Notes: generated by a model not told the origin, from the letters alone. A DNA stretch of 41,854 nucleotides from Bifidobacterium stellenboschense (GCF_000741785.1 NZ_JGZP01000018.1:1-41854); one strand, 5' to 3'; counted from the first letter of the stretch, positions 1-8,503 are shown. Program-made: numbers and translations.

Positions 1-371
1 CTGACTGGGGGTGGTTCCACGGGGATGCACCTCGGGCGACCACCCCCACCCGGCTTCGCCGGGAGCCCCCGCCAGCGGGGGCGGGTATGGACTCCGGCTC
101 CGCCGGGAGCCCTCCGGGCCCTGCAACTGCAGACGGCCTACGGCCGACCTCACATCAGCTCGCTGCCGCTCGCCTTCGCCTACGGAGAACCCACCGGGTT
201 CTCCGCTTCACGGCTCAGCCCGCCAGCGGGGGCGAGGGTAGGGGGCCCGCTGACAGCCCACCTGACAGCCCTGCTGACGGGGCCCTCTCACCAGCGGGGG
301 CGCAACCGCCCTTCCGCTTCGCGGGAGCCCCCATCACTTAATCATCAACGATTCCCTACCGAAGGAGCATT
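1..371. repeat. Intergenic region with palindromic elements
   Basis: No gene is supported here. The first 14 bases match the GGG-rich tail of the modular palindromic element seen across the window. A fuller copy lies at 38-82 and ends in the 18-bp palindrome GCCCCCGCCAGCGGGGGC (65-82). A perfect 9-bp hairpin, GGAGAACCC/GGGTTCTCC, lies at 184-204. Degenerate pieces of the same palindrome (CCAGCGGGGGC) appear near 221-233 and 290-301. The GH43 ribosome binding site GAAGGAG closes the region at 361-367. Confidence 0.75.
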
Positions 372-3300
372 ATGGGGACGTGGAAAAGGAAGACCATCGG
401 TCTTGTGGCGAGCGTCGCCACGCTGGCCGCCGGTCTCATGCTGCCGATGACGGCGGTCGCGGCGGACGGCACGACAAGCAACGTGCCGCAGCCGCTCATC
501 CATTATTCATTCGACGCCGCGCCAAGCGGCAACGGCAAGACCATCGCGAACGAAGGCACCGCGGCGAACAGCGACGCCACCCTGAACGGCGACGCGACCT
601 TCGCGAACGGCCAGATCAACCTGACCGGGTCACAGTCCATCCAAGTTCCGACCACCGCGATCAAGGACCAGAAGGACGTGACCGTCTCCATCTGGCTGAA
701 GAACAACTACGGCAACGGCAACGTCGCCGCCGCGTACATCGGCAACGGCGCGACGAAGAACGGCTACTTCCTGCTCAATCCGGCGAACCCGTCCGGCTAC
801 GTGAAGTCCGTGATGACCACCGCCACCGCGGCCGCCCCGAACACCAGCCCGTGGGGCACCGAAGTCGGCCCCGCCGCGACCAACGCCGCCACCACCGGCG
901 CGAAGGCGACGAACGCGCTCGCGCTCTACACCACCGTGATCGACGGCACCGACGGCACGATGAGCGTCTACCTGAACGGCCAGCCGGTCGGCGACACGAC
1001 GTACACGATCCCCGCCGGCGGCCTCACGAACTACGGCGACCTCGTCGCCTACATCGCGAAATCCTCCTACGCCGATCCGAACACGAAGATCGACGTCGAC
1101 GATTACGCGGTCTACGGCACCGCGCTCACCGCGGACGACGTCGCCGGACTCTACAGCGTCGAAGCGCTCGACAAGGCCGGCGCGGCCGTCGCCGCCGCCG
1201 TGCCGTCGAGCGCGACGGAGGACTTCACGCTGCCGGTCGCCACCGCCGGCGCGACCGTCGCGTGGAAGTCCGACAGCGCGGCCATCGTCGTCGACGACGC
1301 GACCGGCAAGGCGACCGTCACGCGTCCTGCCGCGACCGCGGGCGACGCGACGGTGACGCTCACCGCGACGTTCACGCTCGACGGCGCGACCAAGACCGCG
1401 ACGTACACGGTGACCGTGCCGAAGCAGCCGTCGGACGGCGACAAGGCGCAGGCCGACCTCGACGCGATCGCCATCGAAAGCGCGGACGACGTGCGTTCCA
1501 ACATCTCCCTGCCCGTGACCGGCGGCAACGGTTCGACGATCGCCTGGGAGGTGACGGGCGGCAAGGACGTCGCCGCCGTCGGCAAGGTGACGGACAAGCG
1601 TTTCGTCACGATCGACGTGAAGCGCCCCGCCGCCGGCAAGAAGGCCGCGAGCGTGACGCTCAAGGCGACCGTGACGAACGGCGCGGCCACGCTGACCAAG
1701 GACTACACGATCGAGATCCAGCCGATGCCGGCCGCCGAGGAGAAGGACGAGGCCTACGTGTGGGCGTTCTTCACCGGTGAGGGCGCGGGCGCCGAGAAGA
1801 TCAGCCTCGCCGCCTCCAAGGGCAACGACGCGCTCGACTGGAACACGCTCAACGGCGGACAGCCGCTGTTCACCTCCGAATTCGGCGAGAAGGGCCTGCG
1901 CGACCCGTTCATCATCCGTTCGAAGGACGGCGACAAGTTCTACATGCTCGCCACCGACCTCAAGATCGCGGGCCGCGCCGGCGGCTTCGACTCCGGCCAG
2001 CGCAACGGCTCCCGCTACATCGAGGTGTGGAAATCCGACGACCTCGTCAACTGGACGAAGCAGTCGCACGTGAAGGTGAGCTCCGACTACGCGGGCAACA
2101 CGTGGGCGCCCGAAGCGTACTGGGACGAGGAGATCGGCAAGTACGTCGTCTACTGGGCGTCGAACATGTACGACACCACCGACGACAGCCTCTCCGTGCG
2201 CACGCACGTCACCTACAACCAGATGATCTATGTCACCACCGACGACTTCGTTCACTTCTCCGACCCGAAGGCGTGGGTGAACGTGAACCAGGGCCAGGGC
2301 AAGGGCATGATCGACGCGACCATCGCCAAGGAGAACGGCGTCTACTACCGCTTCTACAAGGACGAATCGCAGATGAGGATCCGCGAGGAGAAGTCCACCG
2401 AACTGCTCGCCACGATCGGCTCGGACACCACGCCCGGCATGCTGCCGAAGACCCCGGGGCTCGCGGCCTCGAACCAGTGGACGCTCGTCAAGGAGAACAT
2501 CGGCAACGGCCAGAACAACCAGTACGGCGGCACGTTCACCAGCGGCGAAGGCCCGTCCGTGTTCCCCGCGAACGACGGCGACGTGAACTTCGCGAACGGC
2601 GACTCCCACTGGTACCTGTTCATCGACCAGCCGAGCTACCACGGCGGCCCGAACCACTACATCGGCTTCAAGGTCAACGACCTCGCCACCGGTGACGTGA
2701 CCTCCGTCAAGTACAAGAACCTGCCCACCAACGCGGACGGCGGCAAGCCGCGCCACGGCACCGTCGTGCCGGTGACGCGCGCCCAGTACCAGAAGGTGCT
2801 GGAGTCGTACGCCCCGGCCGTGGCCGTCAAGTCCGTGGGTGCGTTGGGCGCCGTCGAGACGACGGTCGGTGAGGACCCGACCGCCAAGCTGCCGGCGACC
2901 GTGCACCTCACGCATGCGGACGGCTCCGAGGCCGATGTCGATGTGAAGTGGAATGCGGTTGACGCCAAGGATTATGCGAAGACCGGCACGTTCACCGTGA
3001 AGGGCGTCGCGCAGGACGACTCCCGCATGCCGGTCGAGGCGACCGTGACCGTCAACGGCATCGACATCTCCGGCGCTGTGGTGAAGCTCGCGCAGACCGA
3101 GTACACGGCCGACGGCGCCGCCAAGGAGCCCGCGGTCGAATCGGTGACGCTCGCCGACGGTGTTACGGTGCTCGGGGCCGGTGACTACACCGTGGCCTAC
3201 GCGGACAACGTCGAGCCGGGCACCGCCACCGTGACCGTGACCGGCGCGGGCAAGTACTCGGGTACGGTGAAGGCCACGTTCACGATCAAGCCGGGCGAGG

Positions 3301-3653
3301 CGGTCGCGGATAAGAGCGAACTGCAGAAGCTCTACGACCAGGTCAAGGGCTACAAGGAGAGCGACTACCAGTCCGGCTGGGCCGCCTTCGCCGCCGCCCG
3401 CGACAAGGCATACCAGGTGCTGCAGAGCGGCACCGCCACCAAGGACGAGGTGTCCGCGGCCCTGGCCGACCTCAAGGCCGCCTCCGGCGGGCTGGTCAAG
3501 AAGTCCGCCCCGAACAAGGGCAGCGGTTCCGCTGGTGTCGGCGGTAGCGGCCTGTCCGCCACCGGTTCCGCCGTGACGGGCGTGGCGGTGTTCGCCGTGG
3601 TGGCGCTGGCCGCCGGCATCGCCCTGACGGCCCGCCGCAAGCGCCGCGCTTAG
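372..3653 (+). CDS. Cell-wall-anchored family 43 glycoside hydrolase (arabinosidase-like)
   Basis: Secreted enzyme of 1093 residues that probably removes arabinose- or xylose-type residues from plant polysaccharides or glycoproteins at the cell surface. Order of parts: signal peptide (about 1-31); LamG/concanavalin-like domain (40-260); two atrophied Ig-like modules (265-455); GH43 five-blade propeller (about 458-815); a Big_4-type Ig domain (817-893); another Ig-like module (894-972); a FIVAR-like helical segment (979-1040); and a C-terminal anchor with LSATG, a hydrophobic helix and the basic tail RRKRRA. Catalytic residues are readable: base D511 (LRDPF), pKa-modulating D648 (MIDATI) and acid E726 (GEGPSVF). 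The start is set by GAAGGAG five bases upstream of ATG. LSATG is a variant of the LPXTG sortase signal. The exact GH43 subfamily and substrate cannot be told; arabinan or arabinoxylan side chains are my inference. Confidence 0.92.
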   Translation: MGTWKRKTIGLVASVATLAAGLMLPMTAVAADGTTSNVPQPLIHYSFDAAPSGNGKTIANEGTAANSDATLNGDATFANGQINLTGSQSIQVPTTAIKDQKDVTVSIWLKNNYGNGNVAAAYIGNGATKNGYFLLNPANPSGYVKSVMTTATAAAPNTSPWGTEVGPAATNAATTGAKATNALALYTTVIDGTDGTMSVYLNGQPVGDTTYTIPAGGLTNYGDLVAYIAKSSYADPNTKIDVDDYAVYGTALTADDVAGLYSVEALDKAGAAVAAAVPSSATEDFTLPVATAGATVAWKSDSAAIVVDDATGKATVTRPAATAGDATVTLTATFTLDGATKTATYTVTVPKQPSDGDKAQADLDAIAIESADDVRSNISLPVTGGNGSTIAWEVTGGKDVAAVGKVTDKRFVTIDVKRPAAGKKAASVTLKATVTNGAATLTKDYTIEIQPMPAAEEKDEAYVWAFFTGEGAGAEKISLAASKGNDALDWNTLNGGQPLFTSEFGEKGLRDPFIIRSKDGDKFYMLATDLKIAGRAGGFDSGQRNGSRYIEVWKSDDLVNWTKQSHVKVSSDYAGNTWAPEAYWDEEIGKYVVYWASNMYDTTDDSLSVRTHVTYNQMIYVTTDDFVHFSDPKAWVNVNQGQGKGMIDATIAKENGVYYRFYKDESQMRIREEKSTELLATIGSDTTPGMLPKTPGLAASNQWTLVKENIGNGQNNQYGGTFTSGEGPSVFPANDGDVNFANGDSHWYLFIDQPSYHGGPNHYIGFKVNDLATGDVTSVKYKNLPTNADGGKPRHGTVVPVTRAQYQKVLESYAPAVAVKSVGALGAVETTVGEDPTAKLPATVHLTHADGSEADVDVKWNAVDAKDYAKTGTFTVKGVAQDDSRMPVEATVTVNGIDISGAVVKLAQTEYTADGAAKEPAVESVTLADGVTVLGAGDYTVAYADNVEPGTATVTVTGAGKYSGTVKATFTIKPGEAVADKSELQKLYDQVKGYKESDYQSGWAAFAAARDKAYQVLQSGTATKDEVSAALADLKAASGGLVKKSAPNKGSGSAGVGGSGLSATGSAVTGVAVFAVVALAAGIALTARRKRRA

Positions 3654-3670
3654 CGGACGGTTGTATTTCC

Positions 3671-3782
3671 GCCCCCGCTGGCGGGGGCTGTCGGCCGCAG
3701 GCCGACTGGGGGTGGTCCACGGGTTCGCATCTCGAGCGGCCACCCCCACCCGGCTTCGCCGGGAGCCCCCGCCAGCGGGGGC
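3671..3782. repeat. Inverted pair of modular palindromic elements
   Basis: Two copies of the window's intergenic element face each other. The first (3671-3717) starts with GCCCCCGCTGGCGGGGGC, then a small GGCCGCAGGCC hairpin and a GACTGGGGGTGGTC tail. The second (3738-3782) is in the opposite orientation and ends with GCCCCCGCCAGCGGGGGC. Placed just after the GH43 stop codon, the hairpins may also end its transcript. Confidence 0.8.
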
Positions 3783-3814
3783 GAACCCTTTCCCGGTGTC
3801 CCCCGATTCTTTCT

Positions 3815-3864
3815 AGCGTCCCGGAATCCGGAGTGCTTCCCATTGCTCCGGATTCCGGGACGCT
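3815..3864. repeat. Perfect 19-bp inverted repeat
   Basis: AGCGTCCCGGAATCCGGAG (3815-3833) pairs perfectly with 3846-3864 across a 12-base loop. It could be a terminator in either direction or a mobile palindromic unit. There is no T-run after it, so I favour the second. Confidence 0.75.
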
Positions 3865-3884
3865 GACTTGTTTTCAGCGGCGTT

Positions 3885-3977
3885 TTGTCGGGAAACGAAC
3901 CGCCATCTCCCGACAACGGGACGGTGAGTCTAGGTGAGCGTCCCCGATTCGGGAGCAGTGGGCTCGTTTCCCGACAA
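3885..3977. repeat. Nested inverted repeats built on TTGTCGGGAAACGA
   Basis: TTGTCGGGAAACGA at 3885-3898 is exactly inverted at 3964-3977. Between them CTCCCGACAACGGGACG and an inverted, slightly changed version (CGTCCCCGATTCGGGAG) form an inner pair. No coding potential is visible. Confidence 0.65.
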
Positions 3978-4016
3978 CAGGACGCTTCGAGGCAATATGG
4001 AGTGGGCGGTGGGGCG

Positions 4017-4232
4017 GATGGACTGACGTGGGTGTGTGATGGGCTGACTTGGGCTTTGCGGTGGACCGAACTTGGGTGCGATGGGATGGGCCGGGTGTGG
4101 CGATGGCCCGATGTGGGTGTGGCGATGGGCTGGCTCGGATGTTGCGATGGGCTGACTCGGGTGTTGCAATGGGATGGACTTGGGTGGGGCGGTGGACTGA
4201 CTTGGGTGTTGCGGTGGGCTGGGTATGGTGAC
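4017..4232 (+). repeat. Degenerate 22-bp tandem repeat, about ten units
   Basis: Ten consecutive units of 20-23 bp follow the pattern GATGGGCTGACTTGGGTGTTGC. Clean 22-bp units lie at 4038-4059, 4080-4101, 4102-4123, 4124-4145, 4146-4167 and 4191-4212. The plus strand is strongly G-rich and poor in C. The array is directly upstream of the frameshifted oxidoreductase. Units abut with no spacers, so it is a minisatellite and not a CRISPR array. Confidence 0.85.
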
Positions 4233-4315
4233 GGGATAGGGTGACGCGGCAATGGGCGCGGGTACAATCGGGGCGTAATCATCCGCAGGCAACCATCGAC
4301 GTGGAAGGAACCGAC

Positions 4316-5343
4316 ATGCGCGAACTCAAGTGGGCGACGCTGGGATGCGGCGTCATCGCCAACCAACTCGAACAGGCGCTGGAACAGAGCGGACGCAAGT
4401 TGTACGCGGTCGCGAACCGCACGCACGCGAAGGGCGTCGCGTTCGCCGAGAAATACGGCATCGGTAAGGTCTACGACGAGATCGACGACGTGTTCGCCGA
4501 TCCGGACGTGGACGTCATCTACATCTCCACACCGCACAACACGCACATCGGATTCCTGCGCAAGGCGCTCGCCGCCGGAAAGCACGTGCTGTGCGAGAAA
4601 TCCATCACGCTCAACTCCGGCGAACTCGACGAGGCGATCGCGCTCGCCGAAGCGAACCACGTGCTGCTCGCCGAGGCGATGACCCTCTACCACATGCCGC
4701 TGTACCGCGAACTCGACCGGATCATCGCGGGCGGCGAACTCGGCAAGGTCAAGCTCATCCAGATGAACTTCGGCTCCTACAAGGAGTACGACATGGCCAA
4801 CCGCTTCTTCAACCGCAATCTCGCGGGCGGTGCGATGCTCGACATCGGCGTGTACGCGCTCTCCTGCATGCGCTGGTTCATGAGTTCCAAGCCCGACCGG
4901 ATCGTCTCGCAGGTCAAGGCCGCGCCCACCGGCGTGGACGAGCAGGCCGGCATCCTCCTGACCAACCCGGACGGCAGATGGCCACGATCACGCTGTCGCT
5001 GCACGCGAAGCAGCCGAAGCGCGGCACCATCGCGTTCGAGAACGGCTATGTGGAGATCTTCGACTATCCGCGCGGCGAACGCGCCACGATCCACGACACG
5101 ACCGGCGCGGTGGTGCGCGAGGTCGAGGCGGGCGATACCGCGCACGCGCTCGCCTACGAGGTGGCGGACATGGAGGCCGCAATCGCCGCGTACGAGGCGG
5201 GCCGGTCCGGGGAGATTCCGGCCGATGAGGCCGCCGCGAAGGTCGAAGGCCTCCTGCACCTCGGTTACACGCGCGACGTGATGGACATGATGACCGAGAT
5301 CCGCCGCGACCAATGGCACATGACCTACCCCGAGGAGGAGTAG
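4316..5343 (+). pseudogene. Gfo/Idh/MocA-family oxidoreductase, frameshifted
   Basis: NAD(P)-dependent oxidoreductase of the Gfo/Idh/MocA family (dihydrodiol dehydrogenase/sugar dehydrogenase type). The N-terminal Rossmann motif GCGVIA and the family lysine (K95, in CEKS in place of the usual EKP) are present. ATG 4316 follows the ribosome site AAGGAA. The reading frame changes near 4972-4980: the first frame gives NPDGR and then nonsense-like residues, while the next frame continues as QMATITLSL to the stop at 5341-5343. Restoring one base there (GGC AG to GGC CAG) yields a normal 342-residue protein. It is either a true single-base deletion or a sequencing error. If real, the C-terminal substrate-binding domain is lost. 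Confidence 0.85.
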
Positions 5344-5433
5344 GGGAACCCGGTCGGTTCGCTCCCGAATTGTGTGGCTCGCTCCTTGGTTTTCGCGGTC
5401 GGGTCCACGGTCTATGCGATTCACTTCCGAATA

Positions 5434-5495
5434 ATCACGGTTCATTCCGGGGTTTGTCGCACTATTCCGTGGCAAACCCCGGAGTGAACCGTGAT
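5434..5495. repeat. Long inverted repeat, 23-bp arms with one mismatch
   Basis: Arms at 5434-5456 and 5473-5495 (starting ATCACGGTTCA and ending TGAACCGTGAT) are complementary except for one G-T position, across a 16-base loop. It lies between the oxidoreductase stop and the ATPase promoter. It could terminate the upstream transcript. The rest of 5344-5561 shows no gene. Confidence 0.8.
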
Positions 5496-5561
5496 GGTTG
5501 CGGAGCAAGCCGTGACGGTAACGGAGTGAGTCGTTCCGATGAGGGCGCGCCTCCACGGCAC

Positions 5562-5622
5562 TTGTTATTGCATCGCGATTATTATAATCACGCTACAATA
5601 AATCGTGATTATAATAATCGCG
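5562..5622 (+). promoter_or_regulatory. AT-rich promoter covered by a perfect 19-bp inverted repeat
   Basis: CGCGATTATTATAATCACG (5574-5592) is repeated perfectly inverted at 5604-5622, with an 11-base spacer. A perfect TATAAT (5583-5588) sits inside the left arm, with TTGTTA (5562-5567) 15 bases upstream as a possible -35. The arrangement suggests an operator over the promoter of the ATPase gene that starts at 5655. It is strikingly AT-rich against its surroundings. Confidence 0.6.
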
Positions 5623-5654
5623 CACAATGCCGGTGCCATAGGAGGGGGCGGAGC

Positions 5655-7079
5655 ATGACGTTCATCGGTCGCGTCGATGATCTGGAACAGCTCAATGACT
5701 GCTACAAGGCTCGCAGGGCGCAACTCGTCTTCGTATATGGGCGCAGGCGCGTAGGGAAGACAGCGACGCTCGTCCGCTTCTCCCAAGACAAGGAGACCAT
5801 ATTCTTCGCGGCGCAGAACGCTACGAAAGAGGAACAACTCGCCTCGTTCTCCCGTCTGATGTTCGAAGCGGGCGCCCCGGGCAAGGATTATCTCAGCCAA
5901 TATCCATCGTGGGAGCGCGCGTTGTCCGAGCTGGTCAAGCTGCCCGAACCCGCCGATGGAAGCCGCCGACTCGTCGTGTTCGACGAATTCCCATATTTGG
6001 TCAAATCCGATCCGTCGTTGCCGTCGGTGCTGCAGAATCTGTGGGATCATACATTGCGCGATGCGAACCTGATGATCGTGATCTGCGGCAGCGCGATGAG
6101 CTTCATGGAAAAGGAGTTGCTGGCGGAGAAATCGCCATTGTACGGCCGCGCGACCGGCGTTCTGAGAATCAACCCGATGCCCTACTGGGACGCGGTGCGG
6201 TTCCTTCCCGACTACAGCGCCGAAGACAAGGCGCTCGCCTACGCGATACTAGGCGGTATTCCACGGTATCTCGAAGAATTCGATCCCGACATGAGCGTGG
6301 CCGAAAACGTCAAACGGCATATCCTCAGGCGTATCGCCCCTTTGTATAGCGAGGTCGAGTTCCTGCTGCACGAGGAATTACGCGAGACGGCGAAATACAA
6401 CAGCGTGATTCGGGCGATAGCCCTCGGTGCCACGTCGTTGAACGAAATCGCCACGCATACGATGATGCCGGGTGCCACGGTCTCGTCGTATCTGGGCAAC
6501 CTGATGGAGCTGGGCATCGTGGAGCGTGAGTTCCCGGTCACGGCGAAACTCAAGGAGCTTGCGAAAGGCACGCGTGGACTGTATCAACTGAGCGACAACT
6601 TCTTCCGATTCTGGTATGCGTTCGTGTTCCCCTATCGTTCCGAGCTGGAACGAGGCGACGTGGACGGCGTGTATGAGCGGCATATCGAACCCGTTCTGCA
6701 TGATTTCGCCGGCAAACCTTTCGAAGGGATATGCCGCGAATGGCTGTGGCGCGAAAGCATCGCCGGACGATTGCCGTTCCGCGCCCGTGCGGTGGGGCGT
6801 TGGTGGGATCGCAAGGATGAGATCGACGTGATGGCGGTGGACGCGACCGGTTCCAAGTCGATTGTCGGCGAATGTAAATTCCGCAACACCGCGATGGATG
6901 GAGGCGTACTGAATCTGCTACGTGCGCGTGCGGCTCGTACGGGAATCGAGCCGCAACTGTCCGTCCTGTTCTCGCTAGGTGGCTTCGATCGCGGTCTCTC
7001 CGATATGGCCGCCGCCGAGCCGTCGTCACTGCGTCTCGTCGGCATTGACGATTTGTTCCGCGAGGTCAACACGCGTTGA
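5655..7079 (+). CDS. AAA-type ATPase with DUF234/PD-(D/E)XK-like C-terminus
   Basis: A 474-residue protein of the archaeal-type ATPase/DUF234 family. Walker A is GRRRVGKT (residues 29-36) and Walker B ends in D110-E111 (VVFDEF). A winged-helix-like region follows (about 270-330). The C-terminal domain carries D391 (DEIDVM) and E406-x-K408 (GECK), the layout of a PD-(D/E)XK nuclease-fold active site. The start is ATG 5655 after the purine-rich GGAGGGGGCGGAG; longer in-frame starts upstream would run through the promoter palindrome. Family members are widespread in bacteria and archaea, often mobile, and their function is largely unknown; DNA-linked or defence roles are conjecture. The gene's GC content and codon use are lower than its neighbours', which suggests transfer. 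Confidence 0.85.
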   Translation: MTFIGRVDDLEQLNDCYKARRAQLVFVYGRRRVGKTATLVRFSQDKETIFFAAQNATKEEQLASFSRLMFEAGAPGKDYLSQYPSWERALSELVKLPEPADGSRRLVVFDEFPYLVKSDPSLPSVLQNLWDHTLRDANLMIVICGSAMSFMEKELLAEKSPLYGRATGVLRINPMPYWDAVRFLPDYSAEDKALAYAILGGIPRYLEEFDPDMSVAENVKRHILRRIAPLYSEVEFLLHEELRETAKYNSVIRAIALGATSLNEIATHTMMPGATVSSYLGNLMELGIVEREFPVTAKLKELAKGTRGLYQLSDNFFRFWYAFVFPYRSELERGDVDGVYERHIEPVLHDFAGKPFEGICREWLWRESIAGRLPFRARAVGRWWDRKDEIDVMAVDATGSKSIVGECKFRNTAMDGGVLNLLRARAARTGIEPQLSVLFSLGGFDRGLSDMAAAEPSSLRLVGIDDLFREVNTR

Positions 7080-7165
7080 CCGAAAGCGGTAGACATGGTC
7101 CGGTGCCGGATTCGCGGCCGTAGGCTGGGAAGCGTAATCGCACGGCGACATGAGAGGAGCGGACC

Positions 7166-8503
7166 ATGACGGCGAAACGAGGCGGTTCCGGCGGCGATGC
7201 GGGCGGCGGTGTTCGGCGTGGCGACGGGAACGGAGACGGTCGCGGTGGTGGCGGTGTGGACGGAGACCGGGGTGGCGGCATCGCCGCGGTCGGGCGGCGC
7301 GTCCGCGAGATCTTGGGATGGAGGTGCTGGACGATTCCGATCGCGCTGGCGGCGCTGGCGCTGTCCGCATCGCAGTGGCGCGTCGAACTGATGGGTGTGC
7401 AGGATTGGGCATGGCCCAAACTGCTGATGCAGCTCGTCATCGTCGCGTCGACCGCGCTGTTCGCGGTCGTGCCATCCGCCTCCAGCGTACTGACCATCGC
7501 GGCCTATTCGATTGACGTGCTGCTGCCAGACCCGTATCTGGAATCGAACGGATGGTGCCTCGCCATCGCGCTCGGATACATCGCCTACCGGGCGCGCGTG
7601 CCGCTCACCATCGGCGTGCTCGGCTATCTCATCGGGATGAAATGGCTGGAGATGACGGCGTGGAGCGGCGGTCTTGCACTGAACATGCTGGTGCCGCTCA
7701 ACTCGACGTATATCGCCGCCGTCATCATAGGGCTGATGGCGCGCCGGCAGACCGAACTCGCCGCATTGCGCCGGCAGGCGATGCGCATGAGGCAAGTCGA
7801 GCGCAACCTCGACGTCGCCCACCAGCTGCATGACGCCACCAGCGGCGAACTCACCTCCATCAGTCTGATGGCGCGGCTCGGCATACAGGACGCCGCATCG
7901 GAACGGCAGCGCGAACTGTTCGCCGACATCGTGGCGCGCGCGGGCGAGGCACTGGAGCATGTGCACCGCATCATCCGCATCCTCGCGGAGGATGGCGGCT
8001 CTCGTGAGGCTGGCGGCGATGCGCGTGGGGAAAGCGGCGTGCGCGCGGACGGTGGTGGCGTTGAAGGTGAATTGGGGGAGAGCGGGGACTCCGGTGCGGG
8101 CCGCGTCGGGGACAGGATTACGGGGACCGGCGACACCGCCGATATGGTCGCTGCGGTGCTGCGCGAACTGACGGCGAACATCGCCCGATACGGTGGCGAG
8201 GGCGGCAGATGCTACACGTTGGACGTCGACGCGTCCGGTCGGGGCGTGGACATCGTGCAGACCAATCCGATGGATGGTGTTGGGAACATCGATGAATCGG
8301 GGAATCCGTCGGGCATAGGTGCCGGCTGGGGTGGAAGCGTTGACCAGAATATCGTCGGGACTCCGGTCGCATTGCCTCAGGGGCATGGGCTCGCATTGCT
8401 GCAACATCGTGTCGAGGCGTGTGGCGGCGTCATGACGGTGTCGGCGGAAGCCGGAGTGTGGCGGGTGCGGGTCCACGTGCCGTTTGCGGGGGCTGAGAGA
8501 TGA
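7166..8503 (+). CDS. Sensor histidine kinase (HisKA_3/NarL-type)
   Basis: A 445-residue membrane kinase that should phosphorylate the response regulator overlapping its 3' end. After a Gly/Arg/Asp-rich N-terminus (1-40) come about five or six hydrophobic segments (45-190). The dimerisation/phosphoacceptor region has HQLHD with H222 as the likely phosphorylated histidine. The ATP-binding part has N338 in the N box (RELTANIARYG) and the G box GHGLALLQHR. The H and N regions are joined by an unusually Gly/Asp-rich linker (about 275-325), and another Gly/Asn-rich stretch interrupts the ATPase domain. ATG 7166 follows GAGAGGAG. The stop overlaps the next start as ATGA. The signal sensed cannot be inferred. 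Confidence 0.88.
   Translation: MTAKRGGSGGDAGGGVRRGDGNGDGRGGGGVDGDRGGGIAAVGRRVREILGWRCWTIPIALAALALSASQWRVELMGVQDWAWPKLLMQLVIVASTALFAVVPSASSVLTIAAYSIDVLLPDPYLESNGWCLAIALGYIAYRARVPLTIGVLGYLIGMKWLEMTAWSGGLALNMLVPLNSTYIAAVIIGLMARRQTELAALRRQAMRMRQVERNLDVAHQLHDATSGELTSISLMARLGIQDAASERQRELFADIVARAGEALEHVHRIIRILAEDGGSREAGGDARGESGVRADGGGVEGELGESGDSGAGRVGDRITGTGDTADMVAAVLRELTANIARYGGEGGRCYTLDVDASGRGVDIVQTNPMDGVGNIDESGNPSGIGAGWGGSVDQNIVGTPVALPQGHGLALLQHRVEACGGVMTVSAEAGVWRVRVHVPFAGAER

Noticed and set aside
630..3749. Long minus-strand open frame opposite the GH43 gene
   Set aside because: It is the shadow of a GC-rich coding strand: Arg/Gly/Val/His-rich, no domain, no ribosome site, and the plus strand has clear catalytic motifs.
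4017..4232. CRISPR-like repeat array
   Set aside because: Units of about 22 bp abut with no unique spacers and drift in sequence, and no cas gene is near. It is a minisatellite.
5313..5654. Longer N-terminus for the ATPase gene
   Set aside because: It would translate the promoter and operator palindrome. The family N-terminus begins at MTFIGR (5655) behind a ribosome site.
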